DNA of 64,000 nucleotides from Qipengyuania sediminis (GTDB lineage Bacteria > Pseudomonadota > Alphaproteobacteria > Sphingomonadales > Sphingomonadaceae), in contig NZ_CP037948.1 of assembly GCF_004358425.1 (NCBI RefSeq), forward strand, positions 372,001 through 436,000, read 5' to 3'. The position numbers and the translations under genes are program-made. Below are positions 34,193-47,581 of the stretch, piece by piece. The notes beneath the pieces were generated by a model. That model saw only the letters and a program-made list of their open reading frames with translations. It made no database searches and had not been told where the DNA came from. Position 1 is the stretch's first letter, and each line of letters starts with the position of its first letter.

Positions 34193-35455
34193 ATGCGCCG
34201 CGTCGTCGTAACGGGTCTGGGTCTCGTCACCCCGCTGGGGGGCGATGTCGATACGAGCTGGGCGAACCTCATCGCCGGCAGGAGCGGCGCGGGCACCATC
34301 ACCCATTTCGACCCGTCCAACCAGAAATGCACCATCGCCTGCGAGGTAAAGCCCAAGGACCACGAATTCGGCTTCGACCCCGACAGGCGCGTTGATCCCA
34401 AAATCCAGCGCCAGGTCGATGCCTTCATCGTCTTCGGTATCGACGCCGCGGGCCAGGCGCTCGAGGACGCGGGCCTGACCGAGATGGACGAGGCGACCAG
34501 AGAGCGCGCCGGCGTGTCGATCGGTTCGGGCATCGGCGGCCTGCCGGGAATCGAGAGCGAATCGATCAACCTCCACCAGAAGGGACCGGGGCGGGTCTCC
34601 CCCCATTTCGTCCACGGGCGGCTGATCAATCTCGTCGGCGGCCAGGTCTCGATCAAATATGGGCTGATGGGCCCCAATCACGCGGTGGTGACGGCGTGCA
34701 GCACCGGGGCCCATTCGATCGGCGATGCGGCGCGGATGATCAAGGATGGCGACGCAGATATCATGCTGGCCGGCGGGGCGGAATCGACCATCAATCCGCT
34801 GGGCGTCGCAGGTTTCGCGCAGGCGCGCGCGCTCAACACCGACATGAACGACCAGCCCGAAAAGGCCAGCCGCCCCTACGACAAGGGCCGTAGCGGCTTC
34901 GTGATGGGCGAGGGCGCGGGCGTCGTCGTGCTGGAAGAATACGAGCACGCAAAGGCGCGCGGGGCGAAAATCTATGCGGAGGTAGTCGGCTACGGCCTTT
35001 CGGGCGATGCGCATCACGTCACCGCGCCGCATCCCGAAGGGCGTGGGGCGGAGCTGGCGATGCGGATGGCGCTCAAGAAATCGGGCCTCGAGCCGTGCGA
35101 TATCGATTACGTCAACGCGCACGGCACCAGCACCATGGCCGACACCATCGAGCTTGCGGCGGTCAAGCGCGTGCTCGGCGACGACCTGTGCGGTGCGAGC
35201 ATGTCGAGCACCAAGTCCGCAATCGGGCACCTGCTCGGCGGGGCAGGGGCAGTGGAGGCGATCTTCTGCACTCTCGCCATCCGCGACCAGATCGTGCCGC
35301 CCACCCTCAACCTCGACGATCCGGACGAGGGGACCGAGGGCGTCGATCTGGTGCCGCACACCGCGAAGAAGCGCCCCGTGAGGGCAGCGCTGTCGAACAG
35401 CTTCGGCTTCGGCGGGACCAATGCCAGCATCATTCTAAAGGCGGTGGAGGCTTGA
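34193..35455 (+). CDS. fabF: Beta-ketoacyl-[acyl-carrier-protein] synthase II
   Basis: FabF condenses malonyl-ACP with acyl-ACP in fatty acid elongation. The 420-residue protein starts MRRVVVTGLGLVTPLGGDV and has the Cys-His-His triad: C169 in VVTACSTGAHSIGDA, then NAHGTSTMADTIE and KSAIGHLLGGAGAVEA. The C-terminal NSFGFGGTNAS loop is typical. The ATG at 34193 is five bases after a GGAGG site; the in-frame ATG at 34181 overlaps that site and is less likely. Confidence 0.98.
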   Translation: MRRVVVTGLGLVTPLGGDVDTSWANLIAGRSGAGTITHFDPSNQKCTIACEVKPKDHEFGFDPDRRVDPKIQRQVDAFIVFGIDAAGQALEDAGLTEMDEATRERAGVSIGSGIGGLPGIESESINLHQKGPGRVSPHFVHGRLINLVGGQVSIKYGLMGPNHAVVTACSTGAHSIGDAARMIKDGDADIMLAGGAESTINPLGVAGFAQARALNTDMNDQPEKASRPYDKGRSGFVMGEGAGVVVLEEYEHAKARGAKIYAEVVGYGLSGDAHHVTAPHPEGRGAELAMRMALKKSGLEPCDIDYVNAHGTSTMADTIELAAVKRVLGDDLCGASMSSTKSAIGHLLGGAGAVEAIFCTLAIRDQIVPPTLNLDDPDEGTEGVDLVPHTAKKRPVRAALSNSFGFGGTNASIILKAVEA

Positions 35456-35470
35456 ATCCATCTACACCCG

Positions 35471-35555
35471 CCGTTCGTGCCGAGCTTGTCGGAGCACCGC
35501 TCCTTTGCGTGACGATTGAAGAACAGTGCGACCCCGACAAGCTCAGCGCGGACCG
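35471..35555. repeat. REP-like inverted repeat between fabF and mltG
   Basis: The arm CCGTTCGTGCCGAGCTTGTCGG at 35471-35492 pairs with CCGACAAGCTCAGCGCGGACCGG ending near 35555, and GAGCAC with GTGCG inside. It has the look of the common dispersed extragenic palindrome built around GAGCTTGTCG / CGACAAGCTC. It may end fabF transcription or stabilise the mRNA. Confidence 0.7.
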
Positions 35556-35576
35556 GGGCGGGGTGGTGAGATTTCC

Positions 35577-36536
35577 GTGCGCAGGCTGATATTGATAGCA
35601 GGCGTCATAGCCGCGCTTGCGCTCGCCTGGCTGGCGGGCGGGTGGTGGCTCGGCGGGGCGCTAGAGCGCGACCGTGAGTTCACCGTGGCACAAGGGGCCT
35701 CGCTCACCAGCGCGGCACGGGAATTGGAAAAAGCGGGCGCGATCAAGTCGGCGAACAGCTTCCTGCTTCGCGCCAAGGTGCTCGGATCGGGTGACGGGAT
35801 CCAGGCGGGCGAGTTCCTGCTGCCCGCGGGGGCGAGCGAGGCGCGCATCCTCGACACTCTCCAGAACGGCCAGCCCTTGCGGCGGCTCGTCACCGTGCCT
35901 GAGGGGATGCCCTCGATCCTGGTGCACGAACGGCTGATGGCAGAGCCCTTGCTTACGGGCACGATCCCGGTGCCGGCGGAAGGCAGCCTGCTCCCCGACA
36001 GCTATGACTTCCGCCGCGGCGAACCGCGTGCCGCTGTCGTCGCGCGGATGCAGGCGGCGATGCGCGATTATCTCGCCAAAGCCTGGGCCACGCGTAAGCC
36101 ATCAGCCGTGGTCAAAACGCCGCAAGAGGCAGTGATCCTCGCCTCGGTAGTCGAGAAAGAGACCGCGCTGGCGAAAGAACGCCGCATGGTCGCGGGCGCG
36201 CTTTCCAACCGTCTGCGCATCGGCATGATGCTGGGGGCCGATGCGACCACGATCTATCCGATCACCAGGGGCAAGCCGCTGGGCCGGATGATCCGCGTCT
36301 CCGAACTGCGCGACCCCAACCCCTATAACACGCGCGCTATCGCCGGGCTGCCGGTGGGGCCGATCACCAATCCAGGGCGCGAAGCGATCGCGGCGGTCCT
36401 CGATCCCGCGCCGACGAAGGCGCTCTATTACGTCGCCGACGGTACCGGCGGGCATGTCTTTACCGAGACGCTCGAGCAGCACAATGCCGCCGCCGCGCGC
36501 TGGCGGGCCATCCGCCGCGCGCGCGGCGAGATGTGA
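35577..36536 (+). CDS. mltG: Endolytic transglycosylase MltG
   Basis: MltG cuts nascent peptidoglycan strands in the periplasm. The 319-residue protein starts at GTG 35577 with an N-terminal membrane helix (ILIAGVIAALALAWLAGGWW), then a LysM-like subdomain. The YceG catalytic region follows with ILASVVEKETALAKERRMVA, where a Glu is catalytic, and LSNRLRIGMMLGADATTIY. PYNTRAIAGLPVGPITNPG closes the domain. The order acpP-fabF-mltG is typical for alphaproteobacteria. Confidence 0.95.
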   Translation: MRRLILIAGVIAALALAWLAGGWWLGGALERDREFTVAQGASLTSAARELEKAGAIKSANSFLLRAKVLGSGDGIQAGEFLLPAGASEARILDTLQNGQPLRRLVTVPEGMPSILVHERLMAEPLLTGTIPVPAEGSLLPDSYDFRRGEPRAAVVARMQAAMRDYLAKAWATRKPSAVVKTPQEAVILASVVEKETALAKERRMVAGALSNRLRIGMMLGADATTIYPITRGKPLGRMIRVSELRDPNPYNTRAIAGLPVGPITNPGREAIAAVLDPAPTKALYYVADGTGGHVFTETLEQHNAAAARWRAIRRARGEM

Positions 36537-37069
36537 CGCGGGATCACCTTGGCGGCGCAGAAGCGCCGCTCATCCTGACTGCGGCGCTTCCAAACGACCT
36601 GCAAGCGCGCGCGAACGCCCTGCGCCGCCAGCACTTCCCGCCCGAGCGCAATCATCTGGACGCGCACGTCACGCTGTTCCACGCGCTCCCGCCGCAGGTC
36701 GAGGCGGAGCTGGTCGCGCTGCTGGCGCGCCTTTCGAGCGAATATGCGCCGGTGCCCGCGCGGCTGGAGGGGCTGATGAACCTCGGCCGCGGCACCGCGC
36801 TCCGGCTTGCCAGCCCGGAAATGCTGGCGTTGCGGGCTGAGGTTGCCGAGCGTTTCCACGGACTGCTCACCGCGCAGGATAGCCACGCGCCGCGGCTGCA
36901 TGTCACGATCCAGAACAAGGTCTCCGCCGCAGAGGCGAAGGCGCTTCAGGCCGAGCTTGCAGGCACGATCGCGCCGCGGGACTTCGTCTTCCCCGGTCTC
37001 GCGCTGTTCCGCTATCGCGGCGGCCCTTGGGAGGCGGTGCGCCGCTTCGCCTTCCGCGGGCGCGCGTGA
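36533..37069 (+). CDS. 2H phosphoesterase / 2'-5' RNA ligase family protein
   Basis: The 178-residue protein shows two HxT/S motifs, HVTLF (LDAHVTLFHALPP) and HVTIQ (RLHVTIQNKV), about 80 residues apart. These form the active site of the 2H phosphoesterases, which open cyclic phosphodiesters of RNA or small molecules. ThpR is one member, but sequence alone does not fix the substrate. The GTG start at 36533 overlaps the mltG stop, so the two are likely cotranscribed. It ends 82 bases before tRNA-Met. Confidence 0.85.
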   Translation: MTRDHLGGAEAPLILTAALPNDLQARANALRRQHFPPERNHLDAHVTLFHALPPQVEAELVALLARLSSEYAPVPARLEGLMNLGRGTALRLASPEMLALRAEVAERFHGLLTAQDSHAPRLHVTIQNKVSAAEAKALQAELAGTIAPRDFVFPGLALFRYRGGPWEAVRRFAFRGRA

Positions 37070-37084
37070 TGTCCAATTGCCCGA

Positions 37085-37113
37085 TTGACCGCCCCGCGCC
37101 CGCGTCTTACATG
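37085..37113 (+). promoter_or_regulatory. Candidate promoter of tRNA-Met
   Basis: TTGACC at 37085-37090 and TACATG at 37108-37113 are 17 bases apart, 38 bases before the mature tRNA. The pair resembles the one upstream of tRNA-His at 8234-8261. Confidence 0.5.
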
Positions 37114-37151
37114 CGCCGCCTTCCGCGGGGGCCGTCCCCCGCGCGCCCTGG

Positions 37152-37228
37152 GGCGGAGTAGCTCAGCCGGTTAGAGCAGCGGAATCATAATCCGCGTGTC
37201 GGGGGTTCGAGTCCCTCCTCCGCTACCA
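37152..37228 (+). tRNA. tRNA-Met (CAT), elongator
   Basis: A full cloverleaf is present: acceptor GGCGGAG with CTCCGCT, D arm GCTCAGCCGGTTAGAGC, anticodon arm GCGGA-ATCATAA-TCCGC with anticodon CAT, T arm with GGTTCGAGTCC, and encoded CCA. It lacks the GGG/CCC anticodon stem of initiator tRNA. Its body resembles elongator Met rather than the lysidine-modified tRNA-Ile2, though CAT alone does not exclude the latter. Confidence 0.93.
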
Positions 37229-37334
37229 TTTTCCCTCGCAGGAACCGGCACGCGGATGCGGCGTTATCCACTCGGGGCGGGTCGTGGGCGCAGCATCGCG
37301 CCTGCATGGAACCCGCTCGCCAGGGAGACGGGTC

Positions 37335-42136
<4,802 letters not shown>

Positions 42137-42140
<4 letters not shown>

Positions 42141-44026
42141 GCCGGGTCCCCGACATGGAGCCGCACGGCCCGCGCGCGCGGGTGCTGATCGTGGACGACG
42201 ACGAGCGCAACCTGCTCGCGCTGTCCGAGGTGCTCACCCCGATTGCCGACGTCGTCTGCTCACCGTCCGGCCGGGATGCCTTGCGCCAATTGCTGCGCGA
42301 CGAATTCGCAGTGATCCTTCTCGATGTCTTCATGCCCGATCTCGACGGCTACGAGACCGCGGCGATCATCCGCCAGCGCGAGCAGACCGCGCGCATTCCG
42401 ATCATCTTTCTCTCCGCCGTCAACAAGGAGACCGAGCATCTCATGCGCGGCTACGAGATGGGCGCGGTCGATTACGTCTTCAAACCGGTCGATCCGGTGG
42501 TGCTGCGATCAAAGGTTTCCGTCTTCGTCGATCTGTTCAGCACGCACCGCCGGCTCGAGGAGAGCGAGCGGCGCCAGGCCTCGATCCTGCGCGCCCTGCC
42601 AATGGCGATCTACGAGGTGACCGAGCGCGATGGCGAACTGTTGCGCCAGTTCCGGGGCGGCGATCTCACCCACTTCCTCGGCGACCAGGCGGGAGCGGTC
42701 GAGCGCGGCGAACGGCAGTGGCACGACTGGGTTCACCCCGAAGATCGCCCCCGGCTGTCGCAGGAGCCTGAACGCGGCGGCGACAGCGTGACGGTGGAAT
42801 ACCGCTGGATCGGCCCGCAAGGCGCGCGCCATCATATCCTCGATCAGCGGATCGCCACCGGCAGCGGTTCGGGTCCGCGGCGATGGGCGGGCTCGCTGCT
42901 CGACATCACCGAGAGGAAGGAGCTGGAAGCGCGGCTGGTCCATGCCGGAAAGCTCGATGCGCTGGGCCAGCTGACCGGGGGCGTCGCGCATGATTTCAAC
43001 AATCTGCTCGCGGCCATGCTGGGCGGGATCAGCATCCTGGAACGCCGTCTCGTCATGGGCGAGCGCGAGAGGGTGGTAATCGACCAGATGCGCCATGCGG
43101 CAACGCAGGGCACCGAACTGGTGCGGCGGATGATGGCCTTCGCCCGCCAGCAGGACCTGACGCCCGACAGCGTCGATCCCGCGACCCTGTGCGATTCTGT
43201 GGCGGGGCTGGTCGATCACACGCTTGGCGGCAAGGTGCAGGTCGAATGGGAATGCCCGCAAGGGGCAATGAACCTCTTCGTCGATCGCGGCCAGCTGGAA
43301 CTGGCGCTGATGAACCTCATCATCAACGCCCGCGACGCCATGCCCGATGGCGGGACGATCAAGGTTGCAATCGTGGCGGAGGAATCGAAAGGCAGCCGCC
43401 AGCCGATGATCCGCCTGAGCGTCAGCGACAGCGGCACCGGCATTCCCGAGGACGTGCTGGAGCGGGTGACCGAGCCGTTCTTCACTACCAAGGAGGCGGG
43501 GAAGGGCACCGGACTCGGTCTTTCGATGGTGGCGGGCTTCGCGCACCAGTCGGGGGGTGAAATCCGCATCGACAGCGCGGTGGGGCGGGGCACGACCATC
43601 GATTTGATCCTGCCCGCGACCGAAGCCGCGCCGGCCGGTGCCGCAGCTCCCGCGGGCGGGCAGCAAGGGCTCGACTGGCTTAAGGGCAAGCGCGTGATGC
43701 TGATCGACGACGACGAGGCGGTGCGCACGGTGCTGACTGAGCAGTTTCGCGACGCAGGCGGAATCGTAACCGATTATGCCAGCGGCGATGCCGCGGTGGC
43801 GGCGGCGGAAGCGAAGGCGGAGGCCTTCGACTACATCCTGAGTGATTTCGCGATGCCGGGGCTTGATGGCCTCGCGACCTTGCGCCGGTTGGCCACGCTC
43901 ACCCCCGGCGCCCGCACCGCCCTGATGACGGGCAATGCCGATGATGCGCGCCTTGGCGATTGTGCGGATACGACCGTGGTCCGCAAGCCGCTCAACGCCG
44001 AGGCACTGGCCCGCATCTTCGCCTGA
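42137..44026 (+). CDS. Soluble REC-PAS-like-histidine kinase-REC protein
   Basis: This 629-residue signalling protein has four parts. An N-terminal receiver shows VLIVDDDERNLLALS, the phospho-acceptor Asp in VILLDVFMPDLDGYE and the KPVD lysine loop. A PAS-like segment ends in AGSLLDITERKELEARL. The histidine kinase has GGVAHDFNNLLAAMLGG with the phospho-His, NLIINARDAMPDGG and KGTGLGLSMV. A C-terminal receiver has YILSDFAMPGLDGL. There are no membrane helices. GTG at 42137 overlaps the stop of the HAMP-array kinase; ATG 42155 is an alternative. Input is likely phosphotransfer from the upstream kinase, but that is inference. Confidence 0.93.
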
Positions 44027-44035
44027 CGGCGATGG

Positions 44036-46213
44036 TCACCCGCCCTTGCGGCTCGCCTCCGCCGCGGCGGCGATGTCCCGGGGCCAGGTGACCTGCGTCT
44101 GCGTTTGCGGATTGAAGACGTCGCCAGGATAGATCGCCGCTTCCGCCGCTGCGATTTCCTCGCGCGTCAGGAACGCGCTTGGCTCGAGCGCGAAGACATC
44201 GATCCCGCGCGCGATCTCGGTCGCATAGATGCGGCCCTTGTACCAGTAGGCCGACCAGTAGCCGCCGAGCACCATCTGATCCTTGTCGATCGGCCCGCGA
44301 TCGAAATAGGCGATCTCGAACGGCTTTGCCGGGTCGGTGAAGTCGATCACGCTGATCCCGCCCTGGTACCAGGCCTGGACGAAGATATCGCGCCCCGGCA
44401 CCGGAATGATCGAGCCATTGTGCGCGACGCAGTTTTCCATATCGCTCTGCGGTGCGGGCAGCTTGTAGGTGCCCTTCGCCACCAGCTTGCGCCCCTCGAT
44501 CGCATAGATCGCATTCGCGCCCCAGTCCCTGGGATCGCTCGCCTGGCAGCGCGGCCGCCCGCCGCCGCCCCATTCGTCGGTGAACAGCACCCTGGTGCCG
44601 TCGTTGTTGAAGGTGGCCGAATGCCAATAGGCAAAGCCCTTGTCGGTCACGTCGTCGATCCGCCGGGGCTTCGACGGGTTCGAGATGTCGAGGATGATGC
44701 CATTGCCCGAGCAGGCGCCCGCCGCGATCTGCTTTGCCGGGAAGACCGTGATATCGTGACACTGATCGGTTGTGCGGGTGTCCTGCGTGCCTTCGCCATG
44801 ATCGCCGCCGCGCCACAGACCGGCGATCTTCCCCTCGCGCGCGAAGACGCGGGGCCGGTCGACGATCCGCGCGCGTTCGGGCGCGTTCACGGGGATTTCG
44901 ACGACATCGATGCTGAAAAGCGCGGTCTCATCGCCCGCGGCATCGTAACAGCCGGCCAGTTCCTCGTCGTCGCGTACATAGCTGGTGCCCGAATTGTAGA
45001 CGATGACCCGACGTTCGTCGGCGCTCACGACCGAATGGGTATGGCTGCCGCGGCAGGTTTGCACCTGGCCGACCTGGCGGGGACTGCGCCAGTCGCTGAC
45101 GTCGAAGATGCGCAGGCCGCGGAAGCGTTCTTCACTCACGTCGTCGCTTACGCCGCCAAGCCCGCAATCCTTGCGTCCACGCCGTTCCTCGACGCTCATG
45201 ACGAGCAGCTTGCCCACGATCGAGATATCGCCCTGGCCGCCCGGGCAGACAACCGAGCTGACGAGCTGCGGCACGCCGTCGGTGCCGAGCCGATAGGCGT
45301 TGAAGCCGTGATAATTGCCCGCCACCATCATATCGCCGGCGAAGGCGATGTCGGTGTTGGCGAAATCGAGCAGCGAGCCGCGTTTCCCGAACTCGGGCTT
45401 GGGAGGCTCCTCGCCCGGCTTCAGCTTGCCCTTCTCCTCGTCTTCCTTAGCCGGAACCGCGGGTTGCAGCTGTGCCGGATTGGCGGGGTCGAAGAAGCCT
45501 GCGGGCTTGGGCTGCGCGGCGACGAGGCGCAGCCCCTTGATCGCCTGCCCCGCGTCGCGGAACCCCGCCGCCAGCCCTGCGCGCGGATCGCGCGAAAGCC
45601 TGGCGGCAATCGCGTTCATACGGTCGATCTCCGCCTGCTGGTCGGAAACGATGTCGTTGGTGAACCGGTACAGCACCGGATCATAGGCGGTGCCGGGCTG
45701 GTCCTGCAGTTCCTCCACCATCTCCAGCGCCCCTTTGTGATGGGCGGTCATCAGTTCCAGGAACATGCGGTCGAAGGCCTCGCCCTTCGCCGCCGCCAGC
45801 GCGCGCATCTGTTCGGGCGTCGCCATGCCGTTCATCGCGTGGTGCGCATGACCGCCATGCGCCATCGCCACCGGCTGGCCGCGCTCCTTCAGCCAGTCGG
45901 TCATGAACTTGATCTCGTCGGCCTGGCTGGCGTCGATCTTTTCGGCGATCTTGCGGATTTCCGTGTTGTTCGTGCGGGCTTTGACGAGCTTCGCCATCTC
46001 CAGCGCCTGCGCGTGATGCGGGATCATCATCTGCAAAAAGCTGACATCGGCGGGGGCGAAGCGCGTGTCGGACAGCCTGATCGCTTCAGCCGCGCTCAAC
46101 GTACGGCCTGGCTGGCCGGGGGCCCCGGGAAGCACGATCGGCGCATTCTGCGCGGCCAAAGGCGTTGCACTCGCCAGCAGGGCGGCGGCGAGCGTCAAGG
46201 AACGGGCGGTCAT
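44036..46213 (-). CDS. Secreted DUF305-LVIVD beta-propeller fusion protein
   Basis: The 725-residue protein has a signal peptide (LTLAAALLASATPLAAQ). A DUF305 domain over about residues 35-215 follows, with SFLQMMIPHHAQALEMAK and MFLELMTAHHKGALEMVEE; these Met/His-rich helices resemble ferritin-like metal-binding bundles. A charged linker (AKEDEEKGKLKPGEEPPKPE) leads to LVIVD-type propeller repeats from about 280 to the end, such as RGLRIFDVSDWRSPRQVG and GISVIDFTDPAKPFEIAYF. It is thus periplasmic or surface-exposed. A few Cys pairs could form disulfides. It ends beside the acyl-CoA dehydrogenase start region; no linked pathway is clear. Function is unknown. Confidence 0.85.
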   Translation of the reverse strand: MTARSLTLAAALLASATPLAAQNAPIVLPGAPGQPGRTLSAAEAIRLSDTRFAPADVSFLQMMIPHHAQALEMAKLVKARTNNTEIRKIAEKIDASQADEIKFMTDWLKERGQPVAMAHGGHAHHAMNGMATPEQMRALAAAKGEAFDRMFLELMTAHHKGALEMVEELQDQPGTAYDPVLYRFTNDIVSDQQAEIDRMNAIAARLSRDPRAGLAAGFRDAGQAIKGLRLVAAQPKPAGFFDPANPAQLQPAVPAKEDEEKGKLKPGEEPPKPEFGKRGSLLDFANTDIAFAGDMMVAGNYHGFNAYRLGTDGVPQLVSSVVCPGGQGDISIVGKLLVMSVEERRGRKDCGLGGVSDDVSEERFRGLRIFDVSDWRSPRQVGQVQTCRGSHTHSVVSADERRVIVYNSGTSYVRDDEELAGCYDAAGDETALFSIDVVEIPVNAPERARIVDRPRVFAREGKIAGLWRGGDHGEGTQDTRTTDQCHDITVFPAKQIAAGACSGNGIILDISNPSKPRRIDDVTDKGFAYWHSATFNNDGTRVLFTDEWGGGGRPRCQASDPRDWGANAIYAIEGRKLVAKGTYKLPAPQSDMENCVAHNGSIIPVPGRDIFVQAWYQGGISVIDFTDPAKPFEIAYFDRGPIDKDQMVLGGYWSAYWYKGRIYATEIARGIDVFALEPSAFLTREEIAAAEAAIYPGDVFNPQTQTQVTWPRDIAAAAEASRKGG

Positions 46214-47508
46214 GCAATCTCCCCTGGTGTTTTGACCCGATTAGGGCCGAGATAGCCGAAAAGATAGGCCGCCACCTTGCGCATCTGAATTTCCTCGGCC
46301 CCTTCGGTGATGCGGTAGCGGCGGTGATGGCGATAGATATGCTCGAACGGCTTGTGGCGCGAATAGCCGATGCCGCCATGGACCTGCATCGCCCGGTCCG
46401 CCGCCTCGCAGACGAGGCGGTTCGCCCAGTAATTGCACATGCTTACCTTGTCGGAGAGCTGCCGCTCGATCTCGGCATGGGGGAGGCGGTCCATTTCCCA
46501 GGCGGTCCTGTAGATCAGCAGCCGAAGCATTTCGCATTGGGTCGCAAGCTCGACCAGCGGGAACTGGATGCCCTGATTGCGCGCAAGCTCCTCTCCGAAA
46601 GGTTTGCGCGCCCTTGCATAGGCGACGCTTTCATCGATGCAGAAAAGCGCGGCGCCGAGGCTGGAGGCCGCCTGGCGGATGCGGTTCTGATGGACGAAGC
46701 TCTGCGCCAGTGCGAGGCCGCGGCCTTCTTCTCCCAGGATCGCGCTTTCAGGCACCCAGACATTCGACAGGCTGAGGCGCGGGTGGTCGGTCGGCATGTT
46801 GAACGTCCACAGCCATTCCTCGATGCACAGCCCCGGGCTGGGGTTGGGGACGAGGAAGCAGGTGATCCCGCGCGCTTCGCCATCCGCTCCGCCGGTGCGC
46901 GCAAAGGTGGCGCAATGCGTCGCGACATGCATTCCGGTGATCCACATCTTTTCGCCGTCGATCCGCCACCCCGCCACGCCGTCGCGCGTCTCGGGCACGG
47001 CGCGCGTCTCCATCCAGGTCGCGTCGGAGCCGTGCCCGGGCTCGGTCAGGCCGAAGGCGACGCGGCGCCTGCCTTCGAAGCCGCCGAGAATGAATTCTTG
47101 CCTTTGCGCCTCGGTGCCGAAATGCTCGAACATGGCGACGAAGGGGAAGTTGCCGACGATCGAATGCTCGTTCTGCAGATCGTTGTGCAGGCCGAGCCCG
47201 CGGCGCGCTAGCCGCTCGCGGATCACCGCCATCCACAGGTTCGACCCGTCCTTGCCGCCGTAGCGCACGGGGGCGGAAAAGCGCCAGTGACCAGCCGCAT
47301 CCGCCCGCCTGCGCGCCTCGGCCAGCAACGCCTCCCACTCCGCACGCGGCAGCCCACCCGCCTCCCAATCGGTGCGCGCGTGTTCGCGGCGATGGTCGAA
47401 GAAGCGGATGTTGTCGTCGGCGGCGACCAGCGGGTCGATCTCGACAGCGATGAAGCGCTCGAGCTCGGCGCAATAGTCTTCCAGCGCCGGAGGAATCGCG
47501 AAGTCCAT
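46210..47508 (-). CDS. Acyl-CoA dehydrogenase family protein
   Basis: This is a 432-residue flavoenzyme that oxidises acyl-CoA thioesters at the alpha-beta bond. It has the FAD-binding FGLTEPGHGSDATWMET and WRIDGEKMWITG, the helical C-domain ARKPFGEELARNQGIQFPLV, and the C-terminal VHGGIGYSRHKPFEHIYR followed by RRYRITEGAEEIQ. The start at 47508 (MDFAIPPALEDYC) leaves 73 bases to the divergent phosphotransferase gene. It overlaps the end of the DUF305 gene's upstream region by four bases. Its acyl substrate is unknown; the neighbour suggests an ACAD10/11-like pathway. Confidence 0.93.
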   Translation of the reverse strand: MDFAIPPALEDYCAELERFIAVEIDPLVAADDNIRFFDHRREHARTDWEAGGLPRAEWEALLAEARRRADAAGHWRFSAPVRYGGKDGSNLWMAVIRERLARRGLGLHNDLQNEHSIVGNFPFVAMFEHFGTEAQRQEFILGGFEGRRRVAFGLTEPGHGSDATWMETRAVPETRDGVAGWRIDGEKMWITGMHVATHCATFARTGGADGEARGITCFLVPNPSPGLCIEEWLWTFNMPTDHPRLSLSNVWVPESAILGEEGRGLALAQSFVHQNRIRQAASSLGAALFCIDESVAYARARKPFGEELARNQGIQFPLVELATQCEMLRLLIYRTAWEMDRLPHAEIERQLSDKVSMCNYWANRLVCEAADRAMQVHGGIGYSRHKPFEHIYRHHRRYRITEGAEEIQMRKVAAYLFGYLGPNRVKTPGEIA

Positions 47509-47581
47509 GGCCGTCTCCCGGCTCGGTGGTGGCGCGGCCCGCCCGATTGCGCAACGGGCGGAGCTGCGGCAGGTTCGCGGA

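Noticed and set aside
37152..37228. tRNA-Ile2 with lysidine-modified CAT anticodon
   Set aside because: The body sequence resembles elongator tRNA-Met; without a search for the partner CAT tRNAs the Met call is more likely.
44105..46255. 716-codon plus-strand frame opposite the DUF305-LVIVD gene
   Set aside because: The minus-strand protein has a signal peptide and two recognised domains; the plus-strand frame has none.
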